A stretch of DNA of 11,314 nucleotides. Source: DATECU01 sp035286745. Its GTDB lineage: Bacteria > Acidobacteriota > Vicinamibacteria > Fen-336. Within the stretch, counting starts at the first letter, position 1; each line of letters begins with the position of its first letter. Below, piece by piece: positions 1 to 5,695 of this stretch. The DNA is taken from contig DATECU010000083.1 of NCBI GenBank assembly GCA_035286745.1, positions 1-11,314 on the forward strand. The letters are read 5' to 3'. A model generated the notes under the pieces. That model ran no database searches, was not told where the DNA came from, and worked only from the letters and a program-made list of their open reading frames with translations. A program made the position numbers and the translations under genes.

Positions 1-523
1 CCTCGGCCAGGCGGGGGGCGGCGCCGTCCTTGGCCGAGAGGGTCGGGTTCTTGATGGGCCAGTCGATTCCCACGTCCGGATCGTTCCAGGCGATGGCGAT
101 CTCATCCCCAGGGTCGTAGAAGTCGGTGCACTTGTACTCGACGTCGACCCGGTCGGACAGCACGCAGAAGCCGTGGGCGAAGCCGGGTGGGATGTAGAGC
201 TGGCGGAAGTTCTCGCCCGACAGCACGAACCCCACCCAGTGGCCGAAGCTCTCCGAGCCGCGACGGATGTCGACCGCCACGTCGAACATCTCGCCGTGCA
301 CGGCCCGCACCAGCTTGCCCTGCGGCTTTGCGCGTTGGGCATGGAGTCCCCGCAGGGTCCCCCGGGCGGAATGGGAGTGGTTGTCCTGGACGAAGGGCCC
401 GGGGATGCCCCCCTGGGCGTACTTCTCCTGGTGGTAGCTCTCGAGAAAGAAGCCGCGAGGGTCCCGGTACACGTCGGGCTCGATCAGGATCACGCCTGGT
501 AGTGCCGTCTCGATGAACTGCAT
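1..523 (-). CDS. rfbC: dTDP-4-dehydrorhamnose 3,5-epimerase (3' end outside window)
   Basis: This enzyme epimerises C3 and C5 of dTDP-4-keto-6-deoxy-D-glucose, the third step of cytoplasmic dTDP-L-rhamnose synthesis. Reading back from an ATG at 521-523 gives 174 uninterrupted codons before the window edge; the family is usually about 180-190 residues, so only a short C-terminus is missing. The start MQFIETALPGV, followed by EPDVYRDPRGFFLESY, is typical of the family. RGLH (His61) and LSAKD (Asp167) fit the conserved catalytic His-Asp pair, and YKCT (Tyr130) falls in the conserved active-site tyrosine region. QLYIPPGFAHGF (residues 108-119) is the cupin core signature. The residue after the catalytic His-Ala (HAQRAKPQGKLV) departs slightly from the common HYQ form. 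The gene begins 4 bases after the rfbB stop, so the two are almost certainly co-transcribed and possibly coupled. Identification is firm from motifs; the gene is also called rmlC. Confidence 0.95.
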   Translation of the reverse strand, partial: MQFIETALPGVILIEPDVYRDPRGFFLESYHQEKYAQGGIPGPFVQDNHSHSARGTLRGLHAQRAKPQGKLVRAVHGEMFDVAVDIRRGSESFGHWVGFVLSGENFRQLYIPPGFAHGFCVLSDRVDVEYKCTDFYDPGDEIAIAWNDPDVGIDWPIKNPTLSAKDGAAPRLAE

Positions 524-527
524 CGCT

Positions 528-1616
528 CTAGGCCCCTTCTCCCAGGCCCAGGCGTTCCCGCCGGTACCTGCCCGATTGCACGTGCTCGCACCAATCGGCG
601 TGATCGAGGTACCAGCGGACGGTCGTGCGCAGGCCGGCGTCGAAGTCGTGACCGGGTCGAAAGCCCAGCTCGCGGGCCACCTTGGCGGTATCGATGGCGT
701 AGCGGCGGTCGTGCCCCGGCCGGTCCTTCACGAATGTCTTGAGATCCGCATAGCGGGTGACTCCGCGAGCCTTTAGGGCGGCATTCCGGGATGCGGGGTG
801 CTGCTGCTCGAGCGCCTCGCAAATGCCGTCCACCACCTCCAGGTTGCGCTTCTGGTTCTGCCCGCCCAGGTTGTACTTCTCCCCGGGGCGGCCCCGCCGC
901 AGCACCAGCAGCAAGCCGGCGCAGTGGTCCTCCACGAACAGCCAGTCGCGAACGTTCCCGCCGTCGCCGTAGATGGGCAGGGGCTTGCCTTCGACCGCGT
1001 TCAAGATCATGAGCGGGATGAGCTTCTCGGGAAACTGGAAGGGACCGTAGTTGTTGGAGCAGTTGGTGAGCAGGGTGGGCAGGCCGTGAGTCTCTCGATA
1101 GGCGCGGACCAGGTGGTCGGCGCCGGCCTTGGATGCCGCGTACGGCGAGTTGGGTGCGTAGGGCGTCTCCTCGGTGAAGAGGCCGTCGGGGCCCAGGCTG
1201 CCGTAGACCTCGTCGGTGGAGACGTGGAGAAAGCGGAAGCCCGCGGCCCGGTCCGGGTCGAGCCGGGCCCAGTGTCGCCGCGACACTTCCAAGAGCTCGT
1301 AGGTCCCCAGCAGATTGGTCCGGACGAAGGCGCTGGCGTCGTCGATCGACCGGTCGACGTGGGTTTCGGCCGCGAAGTTCACCACCGTGTCGGGTGGGTG
1401 ATCGCGGAACAGGGTGGCCAGCGCTTCGCGATCCGCGATGTCGGCCTGCACGAAGGCGTAGCGGGGATGGTTCGCCACTTGAGCCAGGCTCTCCAGGTTG
1501 CCTGCATAGGTGAGCTTGTCGACCACCACCACCTGATCGTCGGTCTCGGCGAGGGCGTGGCGCACGAAGTTGGAGCCGATGAAGCCAGCGCCGCCGGTGA
1601 CCAGCATGATTCCCAT
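528..1616 (-). CDS. rfbB: dTDP-glucose 4,6-dehydratase
   Basis: This NAD-dependent extended short-chain dehydrogenase converts dTDP-D-glucose to dTDP-4-keto-6-deoxy-D-glucose, the second step of dTDP-L-rhamnose synthesis and a branch point for other 6-deoxysugars. The 362-residue product has the expected family length. It carries the Rossmann motif TGGAGFIGS (7-15), FAAETHVDRSI (81-91), the catalytic STDEVYG (133-139; Thr134, Asp135, Glu136) and YAASK (159-163; Tyr159, Lys163), and the substrate-binding stretch NNYGPFQFPEKLIP (188-201). The frame is open upstream to an ATG at 1679, but conserved sequence begins at MGIMLVTGG and an AAAGGA ribosome site lies 6 bases before the ATG at 1616, so 1616 was chosen. 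rfbC follows after 4 bases. rfbA and rfbD are not visible and may lie to the left. All catalytic residues are present. The gene is also called rmlB. Confidence 0.97.
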   Translation of the reverse strand: MGIMLVTGGAGFIGSNFVRHALAETDDQVVVVDKLTYAGNLESLAQVANHPRYAFVQADIADREALATLFRDHPPDTVVNFAAETHVDRSIDDASAFVRTNLLGTYELLEVSRRHWARLDPDRAAGFRFLHVSTDEVYGSLGPDGLFTEETPYAPNSPYAASKAGADHLVRAYRETHGLPTLLTNCSNNYGPFQFPEKLIPLMILNAVEGKPLPIYGDGGNVRDWLFVEDHCAGLLLVLRRGRPGEKYNLGGQNQKRNLEVVDGICEALEQQHPASRNAALKARGVTRYADLKTFVKDRPGHDRRYAIDTAKVARELGFRPGHDFDAGLRTTVRWYLDHADWCEHVQSGRYRRERLGLGEGA

Positions 1617-1622
1617 CCGGTG

Positions 1623-1628
1623 TCCTTT
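1623..1628 (-). promoter_or_regulatory. Ribosome binding site of rfbB
   Basis: On the minus strand this reads AAAGGA, 6 bases before the ATG ending at 1616. It supports the internal start over the ATG at 1679, which would add 21 residues with no family resemblance (rich in Pro, Gly, Ala and Arg). Confidence 0.7.
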
Positions 1629-1827
1629 CGAGGCCGCCGAACCCCGGGGCACGGCCCCGGCCCCGCTCGGCCGCGGCATTCTACCTTGAAGGTCGCGGGC
1701 CCAGGCGGCCTTTAGGGGCCCCGGCGAGGGCAGTCCGAGACCCTAACGATGGCGGTCGCTGGGCGGGAAGAGACGGCGGTCGATGCGGTCGACCGAGCGA
1801 CGGTGCAGGGACCTCAGGGACCTGAAC

Positions 1828-1858
1828 GAGACCGTGGGCCCCAGGCCCCCCGGGTCTC
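1828..1858 (-). terminator. Hairpin after the GTPase-GAF gene, possible terminator
   Basis: GAGACC (1828-1833) pairs with GGTCTC (1853-1858). Inside it GGGCC (1836-1840) pairs with GGCCC (1844-1848) around a 3-base loop, giving a two-part GC-rich stem. It starts 18 bases past the stop of the minus-strand GTPase-GAF gene. No run of T follows on either strand, so it is at best an atypical intrinsic terminator. If active, it would separate the GTPase-GAF transcript from rfbBC. The rest of the 260-base gap (1617-1876) shows no gene. It holds a TAGAAT element (1678-1683, minus strand) resembling a -10 box 61 bases before rfbB but lacking a convincing -35 box. Confidence 0.35.
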
Positions 1859-1876
1859 TGGCCGTCACGCTAATCG

Positions 1877-3292
1877 CTATGCGTGAACCGGCTGTTTCAC
1901 TCCGCTGGAGCGCCCCGGGCTCCCCTCCATGCGCGGCGCTGGGCTCATCATGGCGAGAGCCATGGGGGTCACGAAGACCGCCGACAACAGGCTCAGATGC
2001 TGGAGCAGGTCTTCGCCCGGGAGGCGGTCGTCCTCGGTGAAGTAGAGCAGGGCGAGACCCAGCACCCGGCTGGGCAGGCGCACCGGGACCACGGCCAGGC
2101 CGGTCAGCCGAGGCTGGCTCTGCTCCAGGATGGCCTTGAGGTCGAGGTTGTCCAGGACCTCCTCGGCGAAGGGGACGCCGCGGGCGGCGGCCCGCACCAG
2201 ATAGCCGTTGCCCAGGGCGCTGCTGGTCAAGGGATCGGATTCCAAGGGGGGCAGCCGGACCAGTTCCGAGCCGCCGCGATCCCGCCACACCACGAAGGAC
2301 GCGTGGGCGGCCTCGGCCGCCTCGGCGAAGCAGGAGATCATGCGGCGAATGGAGCCGGGCAGGTCGGCGGCGCTCCAGCTGTTGGCGACCTCCACCGCGC
2401 GCCCCACCTCGGCCAGCCGGCTCCTTCCCTGGTCGCGGGAGGCGGTGACCTCGGTGAGGGCTTCCGCCAGCGCCGCGCAGGCCTCGGCGTAGGCCTCGGC
2501 GGTCCGGCGCTCGTTGTCGCTATCGCTCTTGGCCGGAGCCTCCGGCACCGGCACCCGCACCACGCGGGGCGAAGCTGACACCGCCTTGTCGTCAGGGGAG
2601 GGCGCGGCGGCGGTTTCCGGACCCAAGGCCTCGGTTCCGAAGATGCCCAGGATCGCGGTCTTGGCCCAGGCGAAGGCGGCGGGCTCGTCGGCCAGCTCCA
2701 GGCTCCGATAGCGCTTGGCCACTTCCAGGATCGTCCGCCCCAGGATGTCCGCAAGCGTCTCCACCACCCCCTGACCGCCGATCGCCACTGCGGGGACCGC
2801 GGTCTGGCCCCGCTCGTTCAGGGCCCGATCCAGGTCCGGGAGGGGCAGCACCTTGGGGAGGTCGCGTTTGTTGTACTGGAGCACCAGGGGGATGCGCTGG
2901 GGGTCGAGCTGGTGCTCCAGAAGGTAGCGATTCATCTCCCGCAGGCTGCGGATGTTCTCGTCCAGCCGGTCGGTGGCCGAGTTGGCCACGAACACCAGGC
3001 CGTCGGCGCCCCGCAGGGCGGCTCGGCGGCTGGCGGCGTACATGGCCTGGCCCGGCACGGCCAGCAGTTGCACCCGCACGTCGAAGCCGCGGGGTCCCAC
3101 CGCCTGGATCGGGAGCAGATCGAAGAGGATGGTGCGGTCCTGGAAGGAGTTGACGGACCACATCTCGCCGCGGCGGCTCTGTGCCGCCCGCCGGTGCAAG
3201 ACCCGGAGGTTCGTCGTCTTGCCACCCAGCGCCGGACCGTAGTAGATGATCTTGATGCGAATCGTCTTGTCTTTGGGACTGATCTCCGCCAT
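1877..3292 (-). CDS. MglA-type small GTPase fused to a C-terminal GAF-like domain
   Basis: This 471-residue cytoplasmic protein is a likely GTP-dependent switch. Residues 1-195 are an MglA/Ras-like GTPase: P-loop GPALGGKTT (19-27), the QDRT loop with Arg53, G3-region AVPGQ (78-82) and the guanine-specificity motif NKRD (141-144). Compared with Myxococcus xanthus MglA as remembered, it aligns without gaps through Gln82, keeps the Arg53 and Gln82 positions used for GTP hydrolysis, and has Ala78 where MglA has its unusual Thr78. A low-complexity, Pro/Ala-rich linker (about 220-258) and a helical stretch (260-300) lead to a GAF-like domain (about 310-448), recognised from LAVVPVRLPSRVLGLALLYF and the helix after it. 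The ligand cannot be predicted. MglA itself is about 195 residues and has no such tail. No MglB/roadblock gene is seen in the window. The start at 3292 has a GGAGG site 5 bases upstream. The gene is divergent from the lipoprotein-kinase cluster. GTPase identity is strong; GAF assignment is moderate. Confidence 0.88.
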   Translation of the reverse strand: MAEISPKDKTIRIKIIYYGPALGGKTTNLRVLHRRAAQSRRGEMWSVNSFQDRTILFDLLPIQAVGPRGFDVRVQLLAVPGQAMYAASRRAALRGADGLVFVANSATDRLDENIRSLREMNRYLLEHQLDPQRIPLVLQYNKRDLPKVLPLPDLDRALNERGQTAVPAVAIGGQGVVETLADILGRTILEVAKRYRSLELADEPAAFAWAKTAILGIFGTEALGPETAAAPSPDDKAVSASPRVVRVPVPEAPAKSDSDNERRTAEAYAEACAALAEALTEVTASRDQGRSRLAEVGRAVEVANSWSAADLPGSIRRMISCFAEAAEAAHASFVVWRDRGGSELVRLPPLESDPLTSSALGNGYLVRAAARGVPFAEEVLDNLDLKAILEQSQPRLTGLAVVPVRLPSRVLGLALLYFTEDDRLPGEDLLQHLSLLSAVFVTPMALAMMSPAPRMEGSPGRSSGVKQPVHA

Positions 3293-3297
3293 GGCGC

Positions 3298-3302
3298 CCT
3301 CC
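3298..3302 (-). promoter_or_regulatory. Ribosome binding site of the GTPase-GAF gene
   Basis: On the minus strand this reads GGAGG, inside a purine-rich run, 5 bases before the ATG ending at 3292. It supports that start. Confidence 0.7.
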
Positions 3303-3319
3303 CCCTGCCCCGGCTACAT

Positions 3320-3335
3320 AGCAAAGAACCAGCCT
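3320..3335 (-). promoter_or_regulatory. Candidate sigma-54 promoter of the GTPase-GAF gene
   Basis: The minus strand reads AGGCTGGTTCTTTGCT. Against the sigma-54 consensus TGGCACGNNNNTTGCW it matches 9 of 12 specified positions, including the invariant GG and GC separated by exactly 10 bases. The expected transcript start would fall near 3309, leaving a short leader containing the GGAGG site. Mismatches are at T1, A5 and C6. A chance match in GC-rich DNA is possible, and no enhancer-binding regulator site was identified. Confidence 0.35.
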
Positions 3336-3524
3336 GCGGCGGCGGCGGCGGATGGGTGGCGCCCTGGACGGCGCCTCCTATCCCCAAGGGGTTGATTCTG
3401 CGGGGATTGCAGCCGTGCGCCGAACGAGGGATGACGGGCTGAGCTGGGGACCTCGACCTGCCGTTCCGGGCGGCGTTGCCGGCGACGCAGGGTGCTTCTC
3501 CCGAATCGCACCGGTTGGCGCCCC

Positions 3525-3553
3525 TTGATCCGCGGAGTCGGTCATCCTATCCT
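3525..3553 (+). promoter_or_regulatory. Candidate housekeeping-type promoter of the lipoprotein-kinase cluster
   Basis: TTGATC (3525-3530) and TATCCT (3548-3553) are separated by exactly 17 bases, resembling -35 and -10 boxes with four matches each to TTGACA and TATAAT. Transcription would begin near 3560, about 27 bases before the ATG at 3587. No strong ribosome binding site is seen before that ATG. Confidence 0.35.
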
Positions 3554-3586
3554 CCTCGGACTCGGTCGACTGGACGTGCCCAAGCT

Positions 3587-4429
3587 ATGAAACACGGTTC
3601 CTCGTACAACGCGCTGGCGATGGTCCTGGTGGTTGCCACGGTGGCCTGCTCGCCCGGCCCGTCGCCGGGCGCTGGCAAGCCGGAGTTCGCATCGGCGGCC
3701 CCGAGCCCAGGGCAACGCCGGCGACCCGTGACCCCGGGGCTGTTCAGGCCCGCCTCGACCGCGTTCTTCCTCCGCAGCACCAACACCTCCGGCGATCCCG
3801 AGCGCGTGGTGGGGTTCGGGGCCGGCTCGGACCTGCCGCTGGCCGGAGACTGGGACGGCGCCGCAGGTGCCAGCATCGGCGTCTTTCGCCCCCGCGGGGC
3901 GCTCTTTCTCCTGCGCAACCGCAACCAGCCGGGGGAGCCGGATCTGGCATTCGCCTTTGGCGTCCCCGGCGACCAGCCGTTGGCCGGCGACTGGGATGGC
4001 GACGGAATCACGACGGTGGGGGTGTACCGCCCGGGCTCATCCAGCTTCCACCTCCGGAATCAGAACGCCAGTGGAGCCACCGATCTCATCATCGCGTTTG
4101 GCGCCCCCGGCGATCTCCCGCTGGCCGGCGACTGGAACGGAGACGGAGTGACCACCATCGGCGTCTACCGACCCTCCAACTCGACCTTCTATCTCAGAAA
4201 CGCCCACCTTCCGGGTCCCCCCGACTTGACGGTTCCCTTCGGCGCCCCCGGCGACCTCCCGTTGGCCGGGGACTGGGACGCCGACCGGGTGTCCACGCTG
4301 GGCGTGTTCCGACCCCGGGACGGGACCTTCCATCTGCGCAACGCCAACACCCCGGGAGCGCCCGATCTCGTCCTCTCGTTTGGTGCAAGGGGCGATCTCC
4401 CGGTGATGGGGGCCTGGGACCTCAGGTAA
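3587..4429 (+). CDS. Probable lipoprotein with five 47-residue propeller repeats
   Basis: This 280-residue protein is probably exported and lipid-anchored. The N-terminus MKHGSSYNALAMVLVVATVAC has a basic start, a hydrophobic core and Cys21 in a lipobox-like ATVAC (Thr at -3 is less usual than Leu). A Pro/Gly/Ser-rich linker follows (22-45). Residues 53-280 contain five repeats with F/Y-R-P starting at 53, 100, 147, 194 and 241, each carrying xLRNxN, PDL, FGxPGDLPLAGDW and TxGV. The GDWDGDG loops resemble FG-GAP/VCBS-type calcium-binding loops. The loop is intact in repeats 2 and 3 and degenerate in repeats 1, 4 and 5. The ATG at 3587 was chosen because it begins the signal sequence; an upstream in-frame ATG at 3476 would bury it. 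The stop lies 9 bases before the FHA-kinase gene, so co-transcription is likely. Binding of a ligand, perhaps glycan or protein, is a guess; no enzyme motif is visible. Confidence 0.85.
   Translation: MKHGSSYNALAMVLVVATVACSPGPSPGAGKPEFASAAPSPGQRRRPVTPGLFRPASTAFFLRSTNTSGDPERVVGFGAGSDLPLAGDWDGAAGASIGVFRPRGALFLLRNRNQPGEPDLAFAFGVPGDQPLAGDWDGDGITTVGVYRPGSSSFHLRNQNASGATDLIIAFGAPGDLPLAGDWNGDGVTTIGVYRPSNSTFYLRNAHLPGPPDLTVPFGAPGDLPLAGDWDADRVSTLGVFRPRDGTFHLRNANTPGAPDLVLSFGARGDLPVMGAWDLR
3743..4426 (+). repeat. Five in-frame 141-base coding repeats
   Basis: Units begin at 3743, 3884, 4025, 4166 and 4307, each 141 bases apart (47 codons) with no indels; the last has only 40 codons before the stop. DNA identity is highest around CTGGCCGGCGACTGG, repeated with small changes in units 1-4. 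The repeat is a protein-coding propeller repeat, not a CRISPR or intergenic array. Confidence 0.9.
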
Positions 4430-4438
4430 CGGCCGATC

Positions 4439-5695
4439 ATGCCTCCCAAGGTGACCCTCCAAGTGACCGCGGGACCGATTGCCGGGCGGACCTACGAGTT
4501 CCTGAGTCACGACACCTTCCTCTTCGGGCGATCTCCGGACTGTCACGCGGAGCTGGCCGCCGACGACACCACGGCCTCGCGGCACCATTTCCTGCTCGAG
4601 GTCAACCCGCCCCAGGCCCGGCTTCGCGACCTGGGCAGCCTCAACGGCACCACCCTCAACGGCGTTCGGCACGGGGGCCGCGGGCGCCAGCAGAGCCCCG
4701 AAGAGGCGGCACGCCAGGAGTGGCCGCGCTTGGATCTCAAGGACGGCGACACCATCCGGGTGGGGCACACCGTCTTCCAGGTCCAGATCCAGGGAGGGGT
4801 GGTGCCGCCGCACGACACCGATCCCCTGGCGGCGCTGGAGGGGCTGCTCGGCGATCCGGAGGACCCCGCACCTGGCGAGCTGGGCGGATACCGGCTGGAG
4901 CGCCAGCTCGGCCGGGGCGGCATGGGGGTGGTGTACCTGGCGCGCCGGCCGCACGACGGCGAGCCGGTGGCCCTCAAGGTTATGCTCTCCCAGGTGCTGG
5001 TGGACGAGCTGGCCCGGGCCGCCTTCCACCGTGAGGTGGAGGTCACCCGCAGCCTGCAACACCCGAACATCGTGGCCCTGCTCGACCACGGGTCGGAGGG
5101 AGAGCGTTTCTACTTCGCCATGGAGTATTGCCCGGGAGGCAGCCTCGATGGGCTACTCCGCCGGCGCGGTGGACCCCTGGACCTGGGGCTGGCGGGGAGC
5201 ATCGCGCTTCAGGCTCTAGAGGGTCTGGCCTTCGCCCACGAGTGGGGGTTCATCCATCGCGACGTGAAGCCCGAGAACATCCTGCTCGGCGACGCTGCCG
5301 GCGGCGGCGTCAAGGTCACCGACTTCGGGCTGGCCAAGAGCTTCCAGCAGGCGGGCCTCTCCGGCATGACCGCCACCGGTATGGTGGGGGGCACCACCTA
5401 CTTCATGCCTCGTGAGCAGCTCACCAACTTCCGCCAAACCCGGCCCGCCAGCGATGTGTGGAGCCTGGCGGCCACCCTCTACTACCTGCTCACCCTGCAA
5501 TACGCGCGCGACTTCGAGCTGGGCCAGGACCCGCTGGCGGTGATCCTGAGGGGCGGCGTGGTCCCCATCCGGGAGCGGGCCCCCGGTCTCCCCGAACGGG
5601 TGGCGGCGGTCGTCGACCGAGCCCTGGCCGACGACCTGGGCGAACGTTATGCGACGGCGGCCGAGTTCCGGACCGCTCTGGCCGCGGTGCTCTGA
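4439..5695 (+). CDS. FHA-domain Ser/Thr protein kinase
   Basis: This 418-residue soluble kinase has an N-terminal FHA phosphothreonine-binding domain and a C-terminal Hanks-type kinase domain. FHA (about 5-117) shows FGRS (29-32), SRHH (47-50) and SLNGTTLNG (67-75), with a polar insertion at about 78-96 before the final strands. The kinase (about 150-415) has the glycine loop GRGGMG (158-163), Lys180 in VALK, Glu199 as the probable helix-C glutamate, HRDVKPEN (273-280; Asp275, Asn280) and DFG (295-297), so it should be active. The usual APE after the activation loop is replaced by PRE (324-326, in FMPREQL). There is no transmembrane helix. FHA lets the kinase bind phosphothreonine on partners, perhaps itself or the neighbouring kinase. 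The start lies 9 bases after the lipoprotein stop with a weak AGG upstream. The stop codon overlaps the next start (TGATG). Confidence in the domains is high; the substrate is unknown. Confidence 0.95.
   Translation: MPPKVTLQVTAGPIAGRTYEFLSHDTFLFGRSPDCHAELAADDTTASRHHFLLEVNPPQARLRDLGSLNGTTLNGVRHGGRGRQQSPEEAARQEWPRLDLKDGDTIRVGHTVFQVQIQGGVVPPHDTDPLAALEGLLGDPEDPAPGELGGYRLERQLGRGGMGVVYLARRPHDGEPVALKVMLSQVLVDELARAAFHREVEVTRSLQHPNIVALLDHGSEGERFYFAMEYCPGGSLDGLLRRRGGPLDLGLAGSIALQALEGLAFAHEWGFIHRDVKPENILLGDAAGGGVKVTDFGLAKSFQQAGLSGMTATGMVGGTTYFMPREQLTNFRQTRPASDVWSLAATLYYLLTLQYARDFELGQDPLAVILRGGVVPIRERAPGLPERVAAVVDRALADDLGERYATAAEFRTALAAVL

Larger units (their letters stand above)
3293..3586. other. Divergent intergenic region
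   Basis: This 294-base gap lies between the minus-strand GTPase-GAF gene and the plus-strand lipoprotein-kinase cluster, and must hold promoters for both unless transcription enters from outside. It contains a GG-N10-GC sigma-54-like element facing left, a -35/-10-like pair facing right, and a short GCG-rich run at 3336-3351. An open frame enters from 3476 into the lipoprotein gene, but its extra residues look non-coding and precede a clear signal sequence. No RNA gene or long inverted repeat was seen. Confidence 0.6.

Noticed and set aside
798..1715. A 305-codon plus-strand open frame opposite rfbB
   Set aside because: rfbB is complete with catalytic motifs in the other direction, and the shadow product shows no family features.
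1786..1795. Perfect 10-base palindrome CGGTCGACCG as an operator
   Set aside because: It does not extend beyond 10 bases, and such palindromes are frequent by chance in GC-rich sequence.
1743..2288. A 181-codon minus-strand frame filling the gap after the GTPase-GAF gene
   Set aside because: It overlaps the GAF coding sequence in another frame and is low complexity. The gap is better read as non-coding.
3336..3351. GCG-repeat run in the divergent region as a phase-variable tract
   Set aside because: It is only about five units long, not in a coding frame of interest, and easily explained by base composition.
3743..4426. CRISPR-like or intergenic repeat array
   Set aside because: The 141-base units are diverged, in frame and inside a gene, with no short identical repeats and unique spacers.
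4037..5089. A 350-codon minus-strand open frame across the lipoprotein and FHA-kinase genes
   Set aside because: It spans the boundary of two real opposite-strand genes, and its apparent repeats mirror the 141-base repeats.
5458..5694. Longer N-terminus of the giant kinase from an upstream in-frame ATG
   Set aside because: It would add 79 Pro/Arg/Gly-rich residues out of frame with the conserved end of the FHA kinase; the TGATG start at 5695 precedes the zinc ribbon directly.
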